A stretch of 64,000 bases of DNA from Rotaria sp. Silwood1 (lineage: Eukaryota; Rotifera; Eurotatoria; Philodinida; Philodinidae), in contig CAJNOP010000080.1 in the NCBI GenBank assembly GCA_905250075.1, positions 186,001-250,000 on the forward strand, in the 5' to 3' direction. Shown here in pieces: positions 46,901 to 60,100 of this stretch; the stretch's first letter is position 1, and each line of letters begins with the position of its first letter. Below the pieces are notes generated by a model. It had not been told where the DNA came from. It worked only from the letters and a program-made list of their open reading frames with translations, and did no database searches. A program made the position numbers and the translations under genes.

Positions 46901-47879
46901 CAACTGCTCCACATATATCTTTAAATGATAATAAACGACAGCATCATTCAAATAATTCAGTAAGTAGATGAAATTTTATTAAGTATTATTACTCCTATTG
47001 TATAATAAAACTTTTTAAAATAAAGTTACGAAACATTGTTCAAAGAAAATAATAAAAATCTTCAATGTTATAAACTTATGAAATCATTGTATAATCCTTT
47101 TATTTTACTCAAGTTTGTTCATATCAAACATTTCTTTTCTAGAACATGTTTACATTATCATCAATGGATCTTAATTTAACACATAAAACTGATCAAGATA
47201 TAAATAAATCTACTCGATTGAAATCTTATGACGAAAAATTTCCAAAACGAGAAGTAAATTCAAAAGAAAAAACACCACAAGATATAGCTGCTTCATGTGA
47301 TGATAATGGACATATTTTTGTTTATGATTCTAATTCAAATCAAATTGATAATCATATTAATGAAGAACAAACTAGTAAATAAAAATATCTTTGCTTTGAT
47401 AAACTATCTTTCTTTTTCATTTCTTTTTTTCAGCTACATTACCAAGACAAACTGAACGTATTCAACAATGGTTATCATCATGTGAAACAAAAGAAGAATT
47501 AGATATGCAAAATAATTTATTAACAGTATCACAAAATACTAGTCCAAAAAATCAATTAAAAATGCGTTGTATTACCAAACCAATACGACAACCAAGTACA
47601 TCACCACAACATTATCATGATAAAAAACTTTCAACCAAAATCAATAATGAATTTTCTGAACCAGGTCGTTTTCGAAGTTGTTTAAAAATTAATCTTGAGA
47701 AAAATGAACCTACAAAAAATTATCGAAGTCGAGCATCATCCATTACATTAAAACATAATCAACGACAGAAAACAATTCTTGACGAAAACTTAAACGCTAC
47801 AGATGACGATGATGAATATTTTGAACGAGATAAATTATCACCTAGTTTTCAATATGATCATCAAGCTGTATTCCTTTAA
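43946..47879 (+). CDS. Orphan 882-residue Ser/Asn/Gln-rich protein
   Basis: Eight exons (43946-44009, 44805-45237, 45297-45646, 45711-46397, 46473-46757, 46808-46959, 47143-47374, 47434-47879) sum to 2649 nt. The first exon (MAVIQKNADNRQKVSFPRRI) is spliced over 795 nt to TYIASMNFAKVFRRHHSKES; alternatively translation may begin at MNFAKVF (about 44820). The protein is mostly low-complexity, rich in Ser, Asn, His and Thr. A few denser segments look folded: DFSITWLDSLKEQNTPQRKI with FYENLIKLLEQDTLNIDELL after it, FERLTLLETIYEKLNF, and TLPRQTERIQQWLSSCETKE near the C-terminus. No named domain, signal peptide or membrane span is recognised. It looks like a cytoplasmic or nuclear scaffold. Confidence 0.7.
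44686..44714. repeat. (AT)n microsatellite
   Basis: An uninterrupted TATATA run of about 29 bp lies in the first intron of the 882-residue orphan gene, just before its second exon. Confidence 0.85.
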
Positions 47880-48222
47880 TGTTAGATATTATACTTTTTT
47901 TTTTCGTTTGTTCTTGCCTTTGTATATTTATATTTCAATTGACGTTTTTTTCGCAAAAAAAAAATATATGAGTTCATATAGAATTTCTTTTTCTTTATTA
48001 AATTTTCATACTAAACGACGACTTTGATTTATCGAAGTTGATTGATGTGATGTATCCGCATCAATTAAAACATTCTCTCCTTTACTGTCTCTTCTTCCTC
48101 GTATCAATTACCAACTATCTATAATTGATGTGAATAAATTAAACTATTCGAAAGTATATATCTCCAGTATTAGTCAAGGAAACATTACTTACGTTCATAA
48201 CTATCTTTTCTTATTAACAACC
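47880..48222. other. Short intergenic gap
   Basis: About 340 bp between the 882-residue orphan and the homeodomain gene, both on plus. An upstream in-frame ATG at 48130 could extend the homeodomain protein by 31 residues. Confidence 0.45.
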
Positions 48223-49109
48223 ATGCAACAATCTCAAGCGCCATCATCATCATCGTCTTCATACATGTATCCATCATCTCCAACACCAGGTTTACCTCTT
48301 TATGATTCTGGTTATTCATCATATGCTGGTTATTCATCACCATCATCAAGTTCATATCATTATTCAACATGTCCATATTCAAACAACGAATCATTCTATA
48401 TGCCTTCGGAAACTTGTATGATTAAAATTCGTAATAAAAAAAAAACAATATTCATTCTTATCATTTCAGATTTACCATACTATAGTCCACCATCACAAAT
48501 AATGCATCAACCTCCACAACCATTTGCTAGTAGTACACCTGTACAATCAAGTAATGTATGTCTTATCCCATCGATTAAGGTAAGGTACGTTTTTTTTTTC
48601 ACATATTTACATTGAACGCATATAGTCCGTAAGTAATTATTTCGATGATAGAGATTATATTGTGGATTGACTATGAGTTAATCTATATATATTTTTTAGG
48701 TTTCGCAAGGAAAACATCCTCCTCAACAACGTCAACCAGCTACGCCATCTCCATCTTTATGTTTAGTAAGTACTTAATTAATTTTCAATTTTTCTGTGAC
48801 AATTATTGTTTCATTGCATAGGCTCGTAAACGCATCAGCGATGAAGCAATTGAACGTCTTAATGCTTTTTATGCAATAAAAAAACGTCCAACTGAAGCTG
48901 AAAAAGATCGTCTTGCTATGGAATGTAATATAACATTAGCACAAGTAAATACATGGTTTAACAATGCACGTTCACGTCGTGGTGATACAAATCCTAAATT
49001 AGCACAAAAATTACTTAAACAACAAATTGATTCGTTAAACAATCAAGTCGCTTTTCTGCAACAACAACAACAACAGCAATCATCGTCATCAGAACATAAT
49101 TCTTTTTGA
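48223..49109 (+). CDS. Atypical homeodomain transcription factor
   Basis: Four exons (48223-48415, 48470-48579, 48700-48765, 48822-49109) encode 218 residues. An alternative donor at 48555/48556 would remove eight residues (VCLIPSIK) in frame. The N-terminal half is Ser/Tyr/Pro-rich (PSSSSSSYMYPSSPTPGLPL), a likely activation region. Residues about 125-183 form a homeodomain: RKRISDEAIERLNAFYAIKK, RPTEAEKDRLAMECNITLAQ, VNTWFNNARSRRG. Using W48 as anchor, N51 and R53 are present and helix spacing is the standard 60-residue type, not the three-residue-extended TALE type. A Leu/Gln-rich helix (LLKQQIDSLNNQVAFLQQQQ) follows and could form a short coiled coil. It should bind DNA in the nucleus. 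The family within homeoboxes is not clear. An AATAAA lies near 49162. Confidence 0.8.
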
Positions 49110-51107
49110 TTTCATTCTTTTTTTTAAAATAAGTTTTGTGTATATTTTATTTCTCTTGTCAAATAAAAAACCTATTTTGATATTAAAAATTCTATTTATC
49201 ACTTCAATAAAAGCAAATATCTTTTGTTCCATTAATATATTCAATTTGATAATGCATTTGCATAATTCTATAGTATTAGTGTAAATGTTAACAATTGAAG
49301 CGATGTGTATGTCTTCATTCTAGGATGGTCATCAGAATAGTAATGTATTAAGATTAGATAGAATGTTGTGATTATGTGTTACTTATGAATATCCGTCTGA
49401 TAATAAAATATTTTGTACCAATGTGAAGCAGCTGGTAATGCGTGACTTGTCCTATTTGATTTGTACATTTTTCTTTACTTCTTTTGTACAAAGAATATGT
49501 TTAGTTGGACAAAAAAATCAGAGATGATCGATCGATTTAATAACTGAGGAAAAGCCCAGGAAGAAATAAGAGTTCCGATACACGTTATACTTTTTTGTCT
49601 TTGTTGGTAGTGGTGTTTATGAGATATCGTGCGAGAGCATCACTAGGATACAATAGTTAAATATGATGATAGTAAATATAGTGCCTGAATATATCTGATC
49701 GATGAACAGAGATGAGTTTAGATCGACTCTTATCAAATGAAGTGGATTTTTTTTTGTAGCATTAATTTTAGGCCAGATAATAAGACGAAATAGTCTGTTG
49801 ATGTGTTTTTTTTATCTTTGGTAATAGGTTGGATTAGTTTAGCATTTTAAGTTACGTAAGAATTTTAATAACAGAAAAGCTGTCTTTTTTTTTCGTCGTG
49901 AAACAAAAACGAAGTACACGAGTAGTACGTCATTTGATAGAAACCAAACTGAGATATTGAAATCAATTTGTTTGAAAATAAATGAAGCTGGAAAGCAAAC
50001 TTGTTTTTATATATTATCCTTTTTATACCATATCAGTGAATTCGAGATAAGTATTATATACTAGTAATAATACTATATGTCTACTTATCAGTTCAGCAAT
50101 GTCGATTGATTTTACGATATTGAAGAACAAAAAAGGAACTTATTTGTGTTTTGTTAGATTTTCTGTACAACATCACAGAGTGTCTTTTCATTTGCAGTGA
50201 TATTCCTCATGTTTGTTAGGATATTATTCAATAGAATTCATTGCAAAATATTTGAAACCATATTGATACATTTACCATCCTCTCTTATTGTTGTATATGC
50301 CTACGAATGACATGCACGATTCGTTTGCATCTTCTTAAAATCAGACATCTGCTCTTCGGATAATGTGTTTAAGTGAATGAATAGAAAAAAATGAAGATAA
50401 GACAAAGAAGTTCACTTAAAACTAAGAAGCATATCGTTGTCCTATGACTTATTTAGTCATTCAGGTTTTATACTGTAACTATAAAGCTGTGAATTGTTGA
50501 AGATTGTTCGATATAATGCAATGAAAATTGTTCTACAACTATGACTATTGCATCATTTTTTTTTTCATTGTTCATTGACATGATCATCTTTCAGAATTTC
50601 AAAGATGTGAGTTCATGTCATTTTTCTATGTAATCGTTTTTCTTTTCTTCGTCTATCAGAAGGAATAGAAGAATGATTGTTCAGTTATTTTAAGTTGTCT
50701 AAGTCATCATCTCATATACCCTAATGTCAACTTAGACAGAGAAAGCATGAGGCAAAGACAAAGAATAGATTTGTTAAATTTTCTTTTTTTGTTCTTGAAA
50801 TTTTGAATAAAATTTTTTCTGTATGTTTTTTAAAACAGAATATTATATTCGACAGTCCCATCATCAATACTCATTGTTAGAGCTTAGTTCTAAATATTCT
50901 GATATAGCATAGTCTCATTAATGATTGCATCAATCATTGGCTGTCTTTCAAGGTTTATTTGAATCAGTTTCTTCTCTTGTTTTACTGAGAACTATAATCT
51001 GAAGTGCAATAAAAACAAAGAGTTGGAGAATATTTTATTTTATTTTTCTTTATAAATACATTGCAAAGTTGAATTATTTTCAAAAAAATTATCTTTCTAG
51101 GTATACA
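49110..51107. other. 2-kb intergenic region
   Basis: AT-rich sequence between the homeodomain gene and the cadherin gene. No gene, tRNA or repeat was recognised. A TTTCTAG just upstream of the cadherin ATG (51094-51100) may be the acceptor of a 5' UTR intron. Confidence 0.45.
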
Positions 51108-54100
51108 ATGATTAAATTAAATCTTCAGTATCATTATTTATTATTCTTATTTTATATTAATTGTATCTCTGGTCAAATATGTCAAAATAATATTGCAGAT
51201 TTTTTTGTATGTTTACTTTAAAAGAATAATTCTTTGTATTATGTTCTTGTTTTTATTTTCATTTGAGTACAATGTTAATTTTGCTGGGCCATTTTTTGAT
51301 CAAACAGTATATACAGTACTATCAAATTTTTCTGTATCAACTCCAAATAATACACAAGTATTCAACTTTATTGTTAAGCCTCAAACAATTGACACTCGAC
51401 CAAGTTTTATTCCAATAACAATTAGTAATCGCGCACGTGATATGACATTAGGCAATATTAGTGTAACATCAAGTCATCCAAGTTTCACTGTTGTTAATTT
51501 AGCAAATGATTCTTATGCTCTTCTTACCAATACTTTGTATGTCGTAAAAGTTAATGCTTCTACTATTATCCTTTTTAAAAAGGAATGCCGATGGTTATTC
51601 TTTGAATAGCTTTTGATAGGAACGATGAAAGGAGCTCGAGCTTTCATCATGCACAAGAGAACACCGAAAGCCATCGAGGTAAGTCGAGATCCGATAGGTT
51701 AGCAATTGAACAACCAAGTGGACTCTCTAGTGAAGTTTTTTCAAAATGAGATTTTTTGAAACCTTTCAAGATTAACTCTCTGACATTGAAAGGATCTAAG
51801 GAAAATTCTGAAACGAAAGCCACTATGAAAGTGAAGTTTACATAGATCGAAAGAGAAAACTTTCTACGAATTGACCATAATACACGTCAGAATCTCTTTT
51901 TAAAAATCTTCGTTGAAAACTCATCTGATTCGTTTATTACCGAACGATTAAATTTCGACTTACTTCGATGGTTTCGAGTATTCTCTCTAGAATGGGGAAC
52001 ACCCAAGCTCTCTTTGTTGTTTCTATCAAAAGATATTCCAAAAAACAATCACCGGCATACTTTTTCGAAATGGATAATACTAATATACATATATATGCCT
52101 TTTTAATTAGTCCTTTGAATTATTTTTCACCTTATAATCGTTATTTATTTCAATTAATTGCAAAACAAACATTTTCTAATCGACCACCAGTAACTTCAAT
52201 AGCACAAGTTCAAATAAATTTAGAAAATGATAATGTTCATGATCCAATGTTTATTCCTAATAATCAAATATTTTATATAAGTGAAGCAGCTCAACTTGGT
52301 ACACAATTTGGTACAGTTTATGCTATTGATCTTGATAATGATGAAATAATATATTCCGTACATTGTATACAATTTTGTATTGAATCAACAACAGGTGTTT
52401 TACGACTTGAAAAACCATTTGATTCATCATCACAATCCGAATATTTTATTAATGTGACAGCAACAGATAGTGGTTCATCTTGTTCATCACGTCCCTTATG
52501 TCGTAAACGAACAAAATCAATCAATATTAGAATTATTGTAACAGCAGTTAATAGAAATTCACCACGATTTATAAATCCATTGTGTGGTAAAAATATATCA
52601 TTTGATGAAAATAATACAATTGGACAAGAAATTGTTTCATTAATTGTATTCGACAGTGATCGAGGAGAAAATGGATTGATTAATATATCATTTCCATCTG
52701 AAGAATTAAGAACAACAGGTAAGATGATTTAATTAATGACATATTGAAATTCAAAAATAAAACTTTTTTTTTACTTAGTAAGTGGTTTAAGAAATACAGC
52801 TTATTCTCAGTTTTATATTGAACAATTGGATCAAATTAATACAACTCGTATGGCTGTACTTAGAGCAGATGAAATATTTGATTACGACAAACCAGGTATG
52901 ACAAAGAGCAAGAACTCACTCACGAGGAAAATCTCCCAAATGATTAATGAATATCCAGAAAAGAATTGGCATCCATATCTTATTGCTGGTATTTCTACTG
53001 ATAACCACGGTATTATATTGAAAGATAGACTAAAAAAGCAATATGTCAGTAGCTAGAAACCATGGACTCGAGCTCTTTTGGAAGTATTCACCACTCATTA
53101 TGGTCTACATGATAGTCATAGTTCCAATTTGAAAGTAACTCATCATTCAAAGGACTTGCCTCGTTAGACTATTCGATTAGTTTTCTGTTTATTTTATTGA
53201 TGGAACACTTGAAATACTTTTGATGAAATACAGTAATCTATTGAGTTCAATATATTGTAAGTCAACTTACAGAATGAATTAAAATTTAAAAATTAGTTCA
53301 ATTAGCATCTTTCAGCAGTACTGCTAAAAACTTATGCCATCGAACCTATTTTCAAGAAAATATGTTTGATACAGCCTACTTCGACTTAAAAAATAAAATA
53401 TGACTTAACTATCAACAAAATGAAATCCTATTAAGATTGGATGAAAAAATGTCAGAACGGATTAAAGAGTATGTAACAATTCTTTTTTACATAAAGCGAC
53501 TTTTTTTAGCCAGAGAACAGATCACATTTCTATCGATTGATGATATCTAGGCAAAATCATTCGTTACCTTCGAAAAATAAAAATACGTGTACCTCGAGAT
53601 AATCAACTTTTCTAGAGCTAATATTTATATGTTAAGTTACCCGAGATAACCTGAAAAAATCAGTGCCAAAGATCTTTATTGAGAGAAGTTATCATTATAA
53701 AGCTAACATTAAAAAAGACATCGACATTCCTTTCATGGATTTTAGCTTGAAAAATTTCGAATTAAGGTAACGTTTTTTGAAGACTGAATATAGCAAAAAT
53801 TTCAGGAATTACAATATTTCTATCTGAAGTTTATTTTTTTATAAAAAAAAATTTTTTTTTTTTCTTATAGGTGCTACTCGAGTTTGGTATTTATTTATAT
53901 TAGCTAACGATAACGGCAAACCTCAAAGACAAGGTAAATATCATATTTGAAATCTTGTTATGTTTGTATTATTTTTAATCTTTTAGCATTTTGTAGTTTA
54001 CGTATTAATTTACATGACGTCAATGATAATGCACCAGGTAAAGTTAAAAAACAATGAATTAAATATTTCATTTTAATTTAAACTATTTAGTATTCATAAT

Positions 54101-57100
54101 GACATCATGGAATTATATAATATATCGTTCATCTATGAATAAAACAAATACTCGTTTTTTACGTATAATTGCATCGGATGCTGATTCGGGTTTAAACGGT
54201 ATGATTAATTATTATATCGGAACAGCTCATGTTCCATACTTTTCAATAATTCGTACAACAGGAACAATTATACTTCGTAGTGATATTTTCGGAATATCTT
54301 ATTTAAATATGAGCTATTTTCCAATAACATTTTATGTTTATGCGCAAGATCGTGGTACACCACCATTAATGAGTAAAAATAATGCAACGGTAACTATTTA
54401 TTTGAATGATAGTGATGATCCTCCAGCAGCACGATGGCTGGATACACGTTATGAAGAATTAAATATTTCGATAACAGAAAAATTTTATGAAAATTATCGA
54501 AATCAACCAATATTTGATTATAATTATGGATTTAATGGATCTATTATATATGAATTAACATCACAAACATCATCTATTATGACAGTCAGTAGTCCATTTC
54601 TTGATAATACAAATATACCATTTCGTGATATACCTGTTGTAAGAAACGGACGAATATTTAGAAGTGGTATTACTGTAACTAGGTAAGAATTTATGTATTT
54701 CGATGATGCAAAGCTCGAGCTTGCCCAGCTGTGTATTATCAGTATAAATAATGAGTATGGAGTTTGATTATACCATATCTATTTGATACCAATTGACTGT
54801 ATATAACGAGAGTAAGTTCATTCTCTCTTGATTAACTGAAAGTATATTAGTTAAAAAATTGTTTCCAAAAAATAGAGAAAGTAATAATTCATTTGTTTTG
54901 CTAGATTGAACGAAAAGGCATAGTTTTGTATACTCATACTTTAGATTATTGTTCATTGTATTTCTGTGTGAAAGGCATATCATAATTCAGAAAAAGCGAA
55001 ATTCATCTAAAATTATCTTAGTTATTGTCGGATTAGAGAATAAAACACAATGCAGCAGATTTGAATATCAATAAAAAAGTTTTAGGAAAATCTTTCAACA
55101 TTTTTTTTTTATAAACTTTATTCATATCTAATGATAAGATGTTAAATGTAATTGTGTTATTTGTGTATTTAAAACAAGAATAAACAAGATATGAGCATAA
55201 GTATTTTTTATGAGCAAATTTACTATTAATACAATAACAGATAGTATAAGAAATAACAGTCATAAGTTTTTAAAAACAAATAAAACAAAAAAAATTTACC
55301 CAAAATATCAACAGTGATGGAATTCCGTGAGTTCTGAACTCGTGCAAATGTAACTTCACTGTGAGTGATTAAAATACATAGAAAATATTATGGAAATATT
55401 TAGTGGTCTACATTCGGGGATATAGATACGATTGTTAGTGTACTTATTAATGTGTCTAATGCTGAAATGAAGATAGAAATCTACAAACCAATTAAAAACT
55501 CATGTCACATATACACCCTAATTTCTTTCATTCCTGCTAAGCAATAGTTGATAATATCTTATTTTTAACAAATATCTGAATTTCAAATTCCTTCAAAGTT
55601 CAGAACATATGGAATCGAAAACGTTTTCAGAAAAAAAAACTTCTCGAGATACTGTTTATAAATCATTGCAAAACAGTTTTTATATATTGTACATCTATGA
55701 TATAGTGGTCTTCATGCTGAAATTCAAAACGTTTATTTACTTTATATTCGTGTACTTGTTAATCCCCCATTAATTGGTTCAATAATAATAAGATTAAAAG
55801 ATGAAAATGATCAAATTCCAACATTTGATATACGTTCAATTGTTTTAAGTGTTATTGAAAAAGAATATGGAAATCGTATAATTGCACAAATTCAAGCATT
55901 TGATCGTGATATTGATTATCAAAATAGTTATGTTCAATATCGTTTAAATGAACGTTTAAGTGATAATGAAGCTCTTGGCAATTTTCATGTTGAACAGGAT
56001 GGTACAATATGGACAAATACTATATTTGGAGAACAAACTAATAAAACATTTTATCGATTATTTATAACAGCATATAATGATGTACCAGCATGGAATTCAC
56101 CAACACAAAATTCACAAGATTTTCAGCTTGATATTCAAGTCATAAGTATTAATGATAAACGACCAGGTAATTTTTTTCGAATATCGATAAAAAAAAATAA
56201 TTGTTTATTTAGTTTTTAATAATGGATTAACATTGATAAGTATTTTAATAAATGAAACATCAATTAATGGAACTAATATTCTTAATATAACAATAGTTGA
56301 TTTAGATATTAATACAAATCTTAATTTGGGAATATTAAATGGAAATTTTCGAAATACTTTTATTTTTACTTTATTATCAGATAATTCATATAATTTAACA
56401 CGTACACAATATGAAGCTATAGGACAACTAATAGTTATTGGTCCATTAGATTATGAATTAATATCAGATTATAAACTTGTTTTATTTGCATTTGATACAA
56501 AAAATATAGCAACAATTAATGTAACAGTTAAGTTACAACCACAAAATACAAAAGCTCCTTATTTTGATATCATGCCTGGTTCTACTTCTTATCAATATCA
56601 AGTCTTTGAAGAAACTCCATGTCCAATACTCGATGAATCTTGTGTAAGCTATTCTACGCGTATGCTTGAGAACTTTTCAATTGAATAGATAATGTTAGTT
56701 TTTCGAGATTATTAGATATTTATATGTCAAGACTTGAGATTAATCTTACGAGTGTTTTCATATACATAAAACAAAAAATTTCAAAAATAAAACATTTAAC
56801 AGATATATCATTATTTGAAAATTATTAACAAATAAAAAACTTGAATCCTTCGAAAATTACCTTTTACTTAATCTTCCGCTTACACTTCTTTTTGATAAAT
56901 TCTTACATAGAATACAATAAATGAATCAAAGAAAATGCTTGCCATATTTATGAACGATGATTTTTAGTATATTTCAATCTCATTGATTTCATCATGATTA
57001 AATGAATTTTCTGTTTAAATATACTCTTTCAATTATTTTAACGAAATTGGAGATCGTTTCTCAAATTTACAGATAAAATCAGTCACTTCTGCTTGATACT

Positions 57101-60100
57101 AGACTTAGAGAATTTGTGATTTTTCTCAGGATAGTACATAATTTTCATAATTTGTCATGTAATGTCGTCATGCTGAAACTCGCTGAAGTATCAACACAAC
57201 ATGAAAAGTTTCTTAATTTAGATCCAGTTTAGGGTTTCTTTCTGATTTCGTATCATTGGTTACAACTGACAAATCGCTTCTTTTGCCATTAGTTCCTATT
57301 CGCTCAGAACGCAATATGTATAATGATGGAGAGCGTAGTTCAGCTCAGAGTAGGCTGAGTATACCCCCGGCTTCTCCATTAAAGACACATTAAAAAATAT
57401 AGTTTTCCACAAACATCTATTTTTATTTTTATTTTTGTGTTCATGTCGCTGTTGAATGTACTGAAATATAGTTTATGTGCTAAACTAGGCTCTTAGATAT
57501 TTTTAATCGATGAAAAGGAGAAAATTGTTTTCTTCGCAGCTAATGCAGGCTTTGTCTATTCTGATATGTAACTGATCGGTCGCTACGAATACTTAATCGC
57601 TAAAGCTAATCCGGTATTAACAGGATCAACTGCCAGTAAGTCTTACTTTTTGTTTTTTGCTATGGACATGAACATTAAGCATAAAAATTTAACAATTGTT
57701 CATCATTTTCTTTTAGTAAATATAACTTTATTTGAAATCAAATTTAAGGCATTTCTTATTTCATACGATTTCCATATACTGCTTAGCCACATGTTCTTTC
57801 ATTTCAGAAAAGAAAAGGTGTTAGACTGATTCTTGTAGAATTAAAATATGAAACAGAATGTAGCTGTCTTTGCTACTCTCACAGAGCAATTGTTTTATTC
57901 TATCTATTTTATTACATACAGCTCCAATTTTCTTTTACTTAATGCTCTAAAAATACAATAAGACAGCAGTTTACACATTGAAACAAGAAGTTATCGATAT
58001 ATTACTTCTTTCTTTAGATTCAAGCAATTGATCCTGATTATCCAAAATCGCATCTTCATTATGAAATCTATGATACTAATTATCGATTAAATTTAAATAA
58101 TCTATTTCTAACTCAATCAAATAATTGTGTGTCAATAGGTATTAAATCGCCTGGTCTTTCTCGTGATTTACCATTTGGTGATTCTGTATATAATTTTGCA
58201 ATACGTGTTATTGATGAAGATGGATTAGGCGTGTCAAGTTATATACCAGTTAGTATTAAAGTAATTGATGTAAATAATAAAGCACCAATGCCAACGGTAA
58301 ATTTACATTTTTATAATTGAATAATATTTTCTTGTTTTTTTTTTTGTTGATTAAGAATTTTCCATGGATTTTCAAACAAGGTATCAATCCAAGTATTGAA
58401 GTTATATTCAAAGATTACGATGATCCAAAAGAAAATAATACAATTCCTTATACAGTTAAAATTGTTCATCCGTCAAATTTTAAACTTATTGGTCCAACAA
58501 TAAACTTCAATGGATCTTATAAATTGATATATAATGGTATGTTAAATCGTACATTAACAAAGAATTTAACTGTTACATTCCATACAAGTGATCATAAAGG
58601 TTTTTCTAAAATAACAACAATTCCAATTATAATACGTGATGAATTAAATATATATCCAATATCGAATGCTTCTAAAACCATCAAAATTATTTATGTAAAT
58701 GATTATCAAAATTCATTACGTAATATTGATCTTGGTTCAATTTATGTTAATGATTTAAATGATTGGTTTCATTCTAATAGAATTTATTCAGTAAGATATG
58801 TTAGTAATGGACAAATATTTAATGTTTCAAATGGTTTTTTACGTACATCAGAAGCATTATATCCGGGATCTTATACAATACATGTTGAAGTTACAAAACC
58901 TAATGTAAAATTATCAGCTTTTAGTAAAATTTATCTTGAAGTAGAAACTATTAATAGTGAATATGTTCGAGAAGCATCAACCATTCGTATTCAAGGTAAA
59001 CAAAATCTTAAAAAAACAACCCATCAAGTACATAAGATACTCGATAGAAGAAAATTTTCGTTTTTCTGTGCACTCAGTGTATTATTGTCTGAAACTATTA
59101 ACCTCAAAGTTTTAGCGTTCAATACTCTTTCTTTTAAAACTTAGTCCAGACACACTTTTAATCTCTATTACATCCTTATCAAAAAAAATATATATATATT
59201 CTGTAAATGTTATGTTCGTTTTCGCTTGAATAAATCATTCAGATTTTCTGATGAGGTTCAGTAAAAGATAAAGAATTAAAAACGGAACAAAATGATCTAT
59301 ATCAGTATAATGTAATGTTGATGGATTCAACTTTAATAAAGTGAACATAAATGAAAAATGACTCTTTCGCTGTCCATTTGATAATAATCAATCTCTTCGC
59401 AAGATTCAGAATTAAAGAGTTCCAAGAAAAATTTTATATATATTAATCAACGTTGTATTCTCTAAAGAATTGTATCTTCGGAATGAAACACTATTCATAT
59501 TTCTCTCTTTAAGATAATAGCTTTGATTATTTTTGAATGGTTTTTTTTTTAATTATTTTGTAGTGAATAAAAACTTGCATAACATGTACAAAATTTAGCT
59601 TGGAACTTTGGAATTCTGAATCCCGATAGGAGATTAATTGTTATGAAACAAACATCGAAAGAATCAGTTTTTATTCATGTTGATCTTATTAAACTTCAAT
59701 CGGTCAACATCACATTATATTGAAATAGACCATTGTGTTCAGTGTTTAATTCGCTATCTTTTATTACAATGTATAAAAAACTTTGAATGATTTGTTAAAA
59801 CGACAATCAGCACAACTTTTACAGGATAGCTTTTTCTGTTTTTTTTTTTCTCATAAGGATATGTTCATGATAAAAAGTCGGTATTGACTGAATTTTGAAA
59901 AAAGGGTATTAGATGATAAAATTTTGAATTTAGTAGTTTTAGACACCGATGTATTGAATGTATCAAAAAAACTGCTTTTATCGAATGTCTTATGATGGCT
60001 TTCTTAATTTATATAAAAATTTATGTCATTATTTAGGTGAATATCCTGAAACATTAATTGATCCAACACTTGGTTATCCTCTTAATAAACTTCAAAATGC

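Noticed and set aside
52896-53056. Extension of cadherin exon 4 through the donor
   Set aside because: The extra residues (KSKNSLTRKISQMIN...) have no cadherin character and end in a stop; splicing at 52896 joins conserved text.
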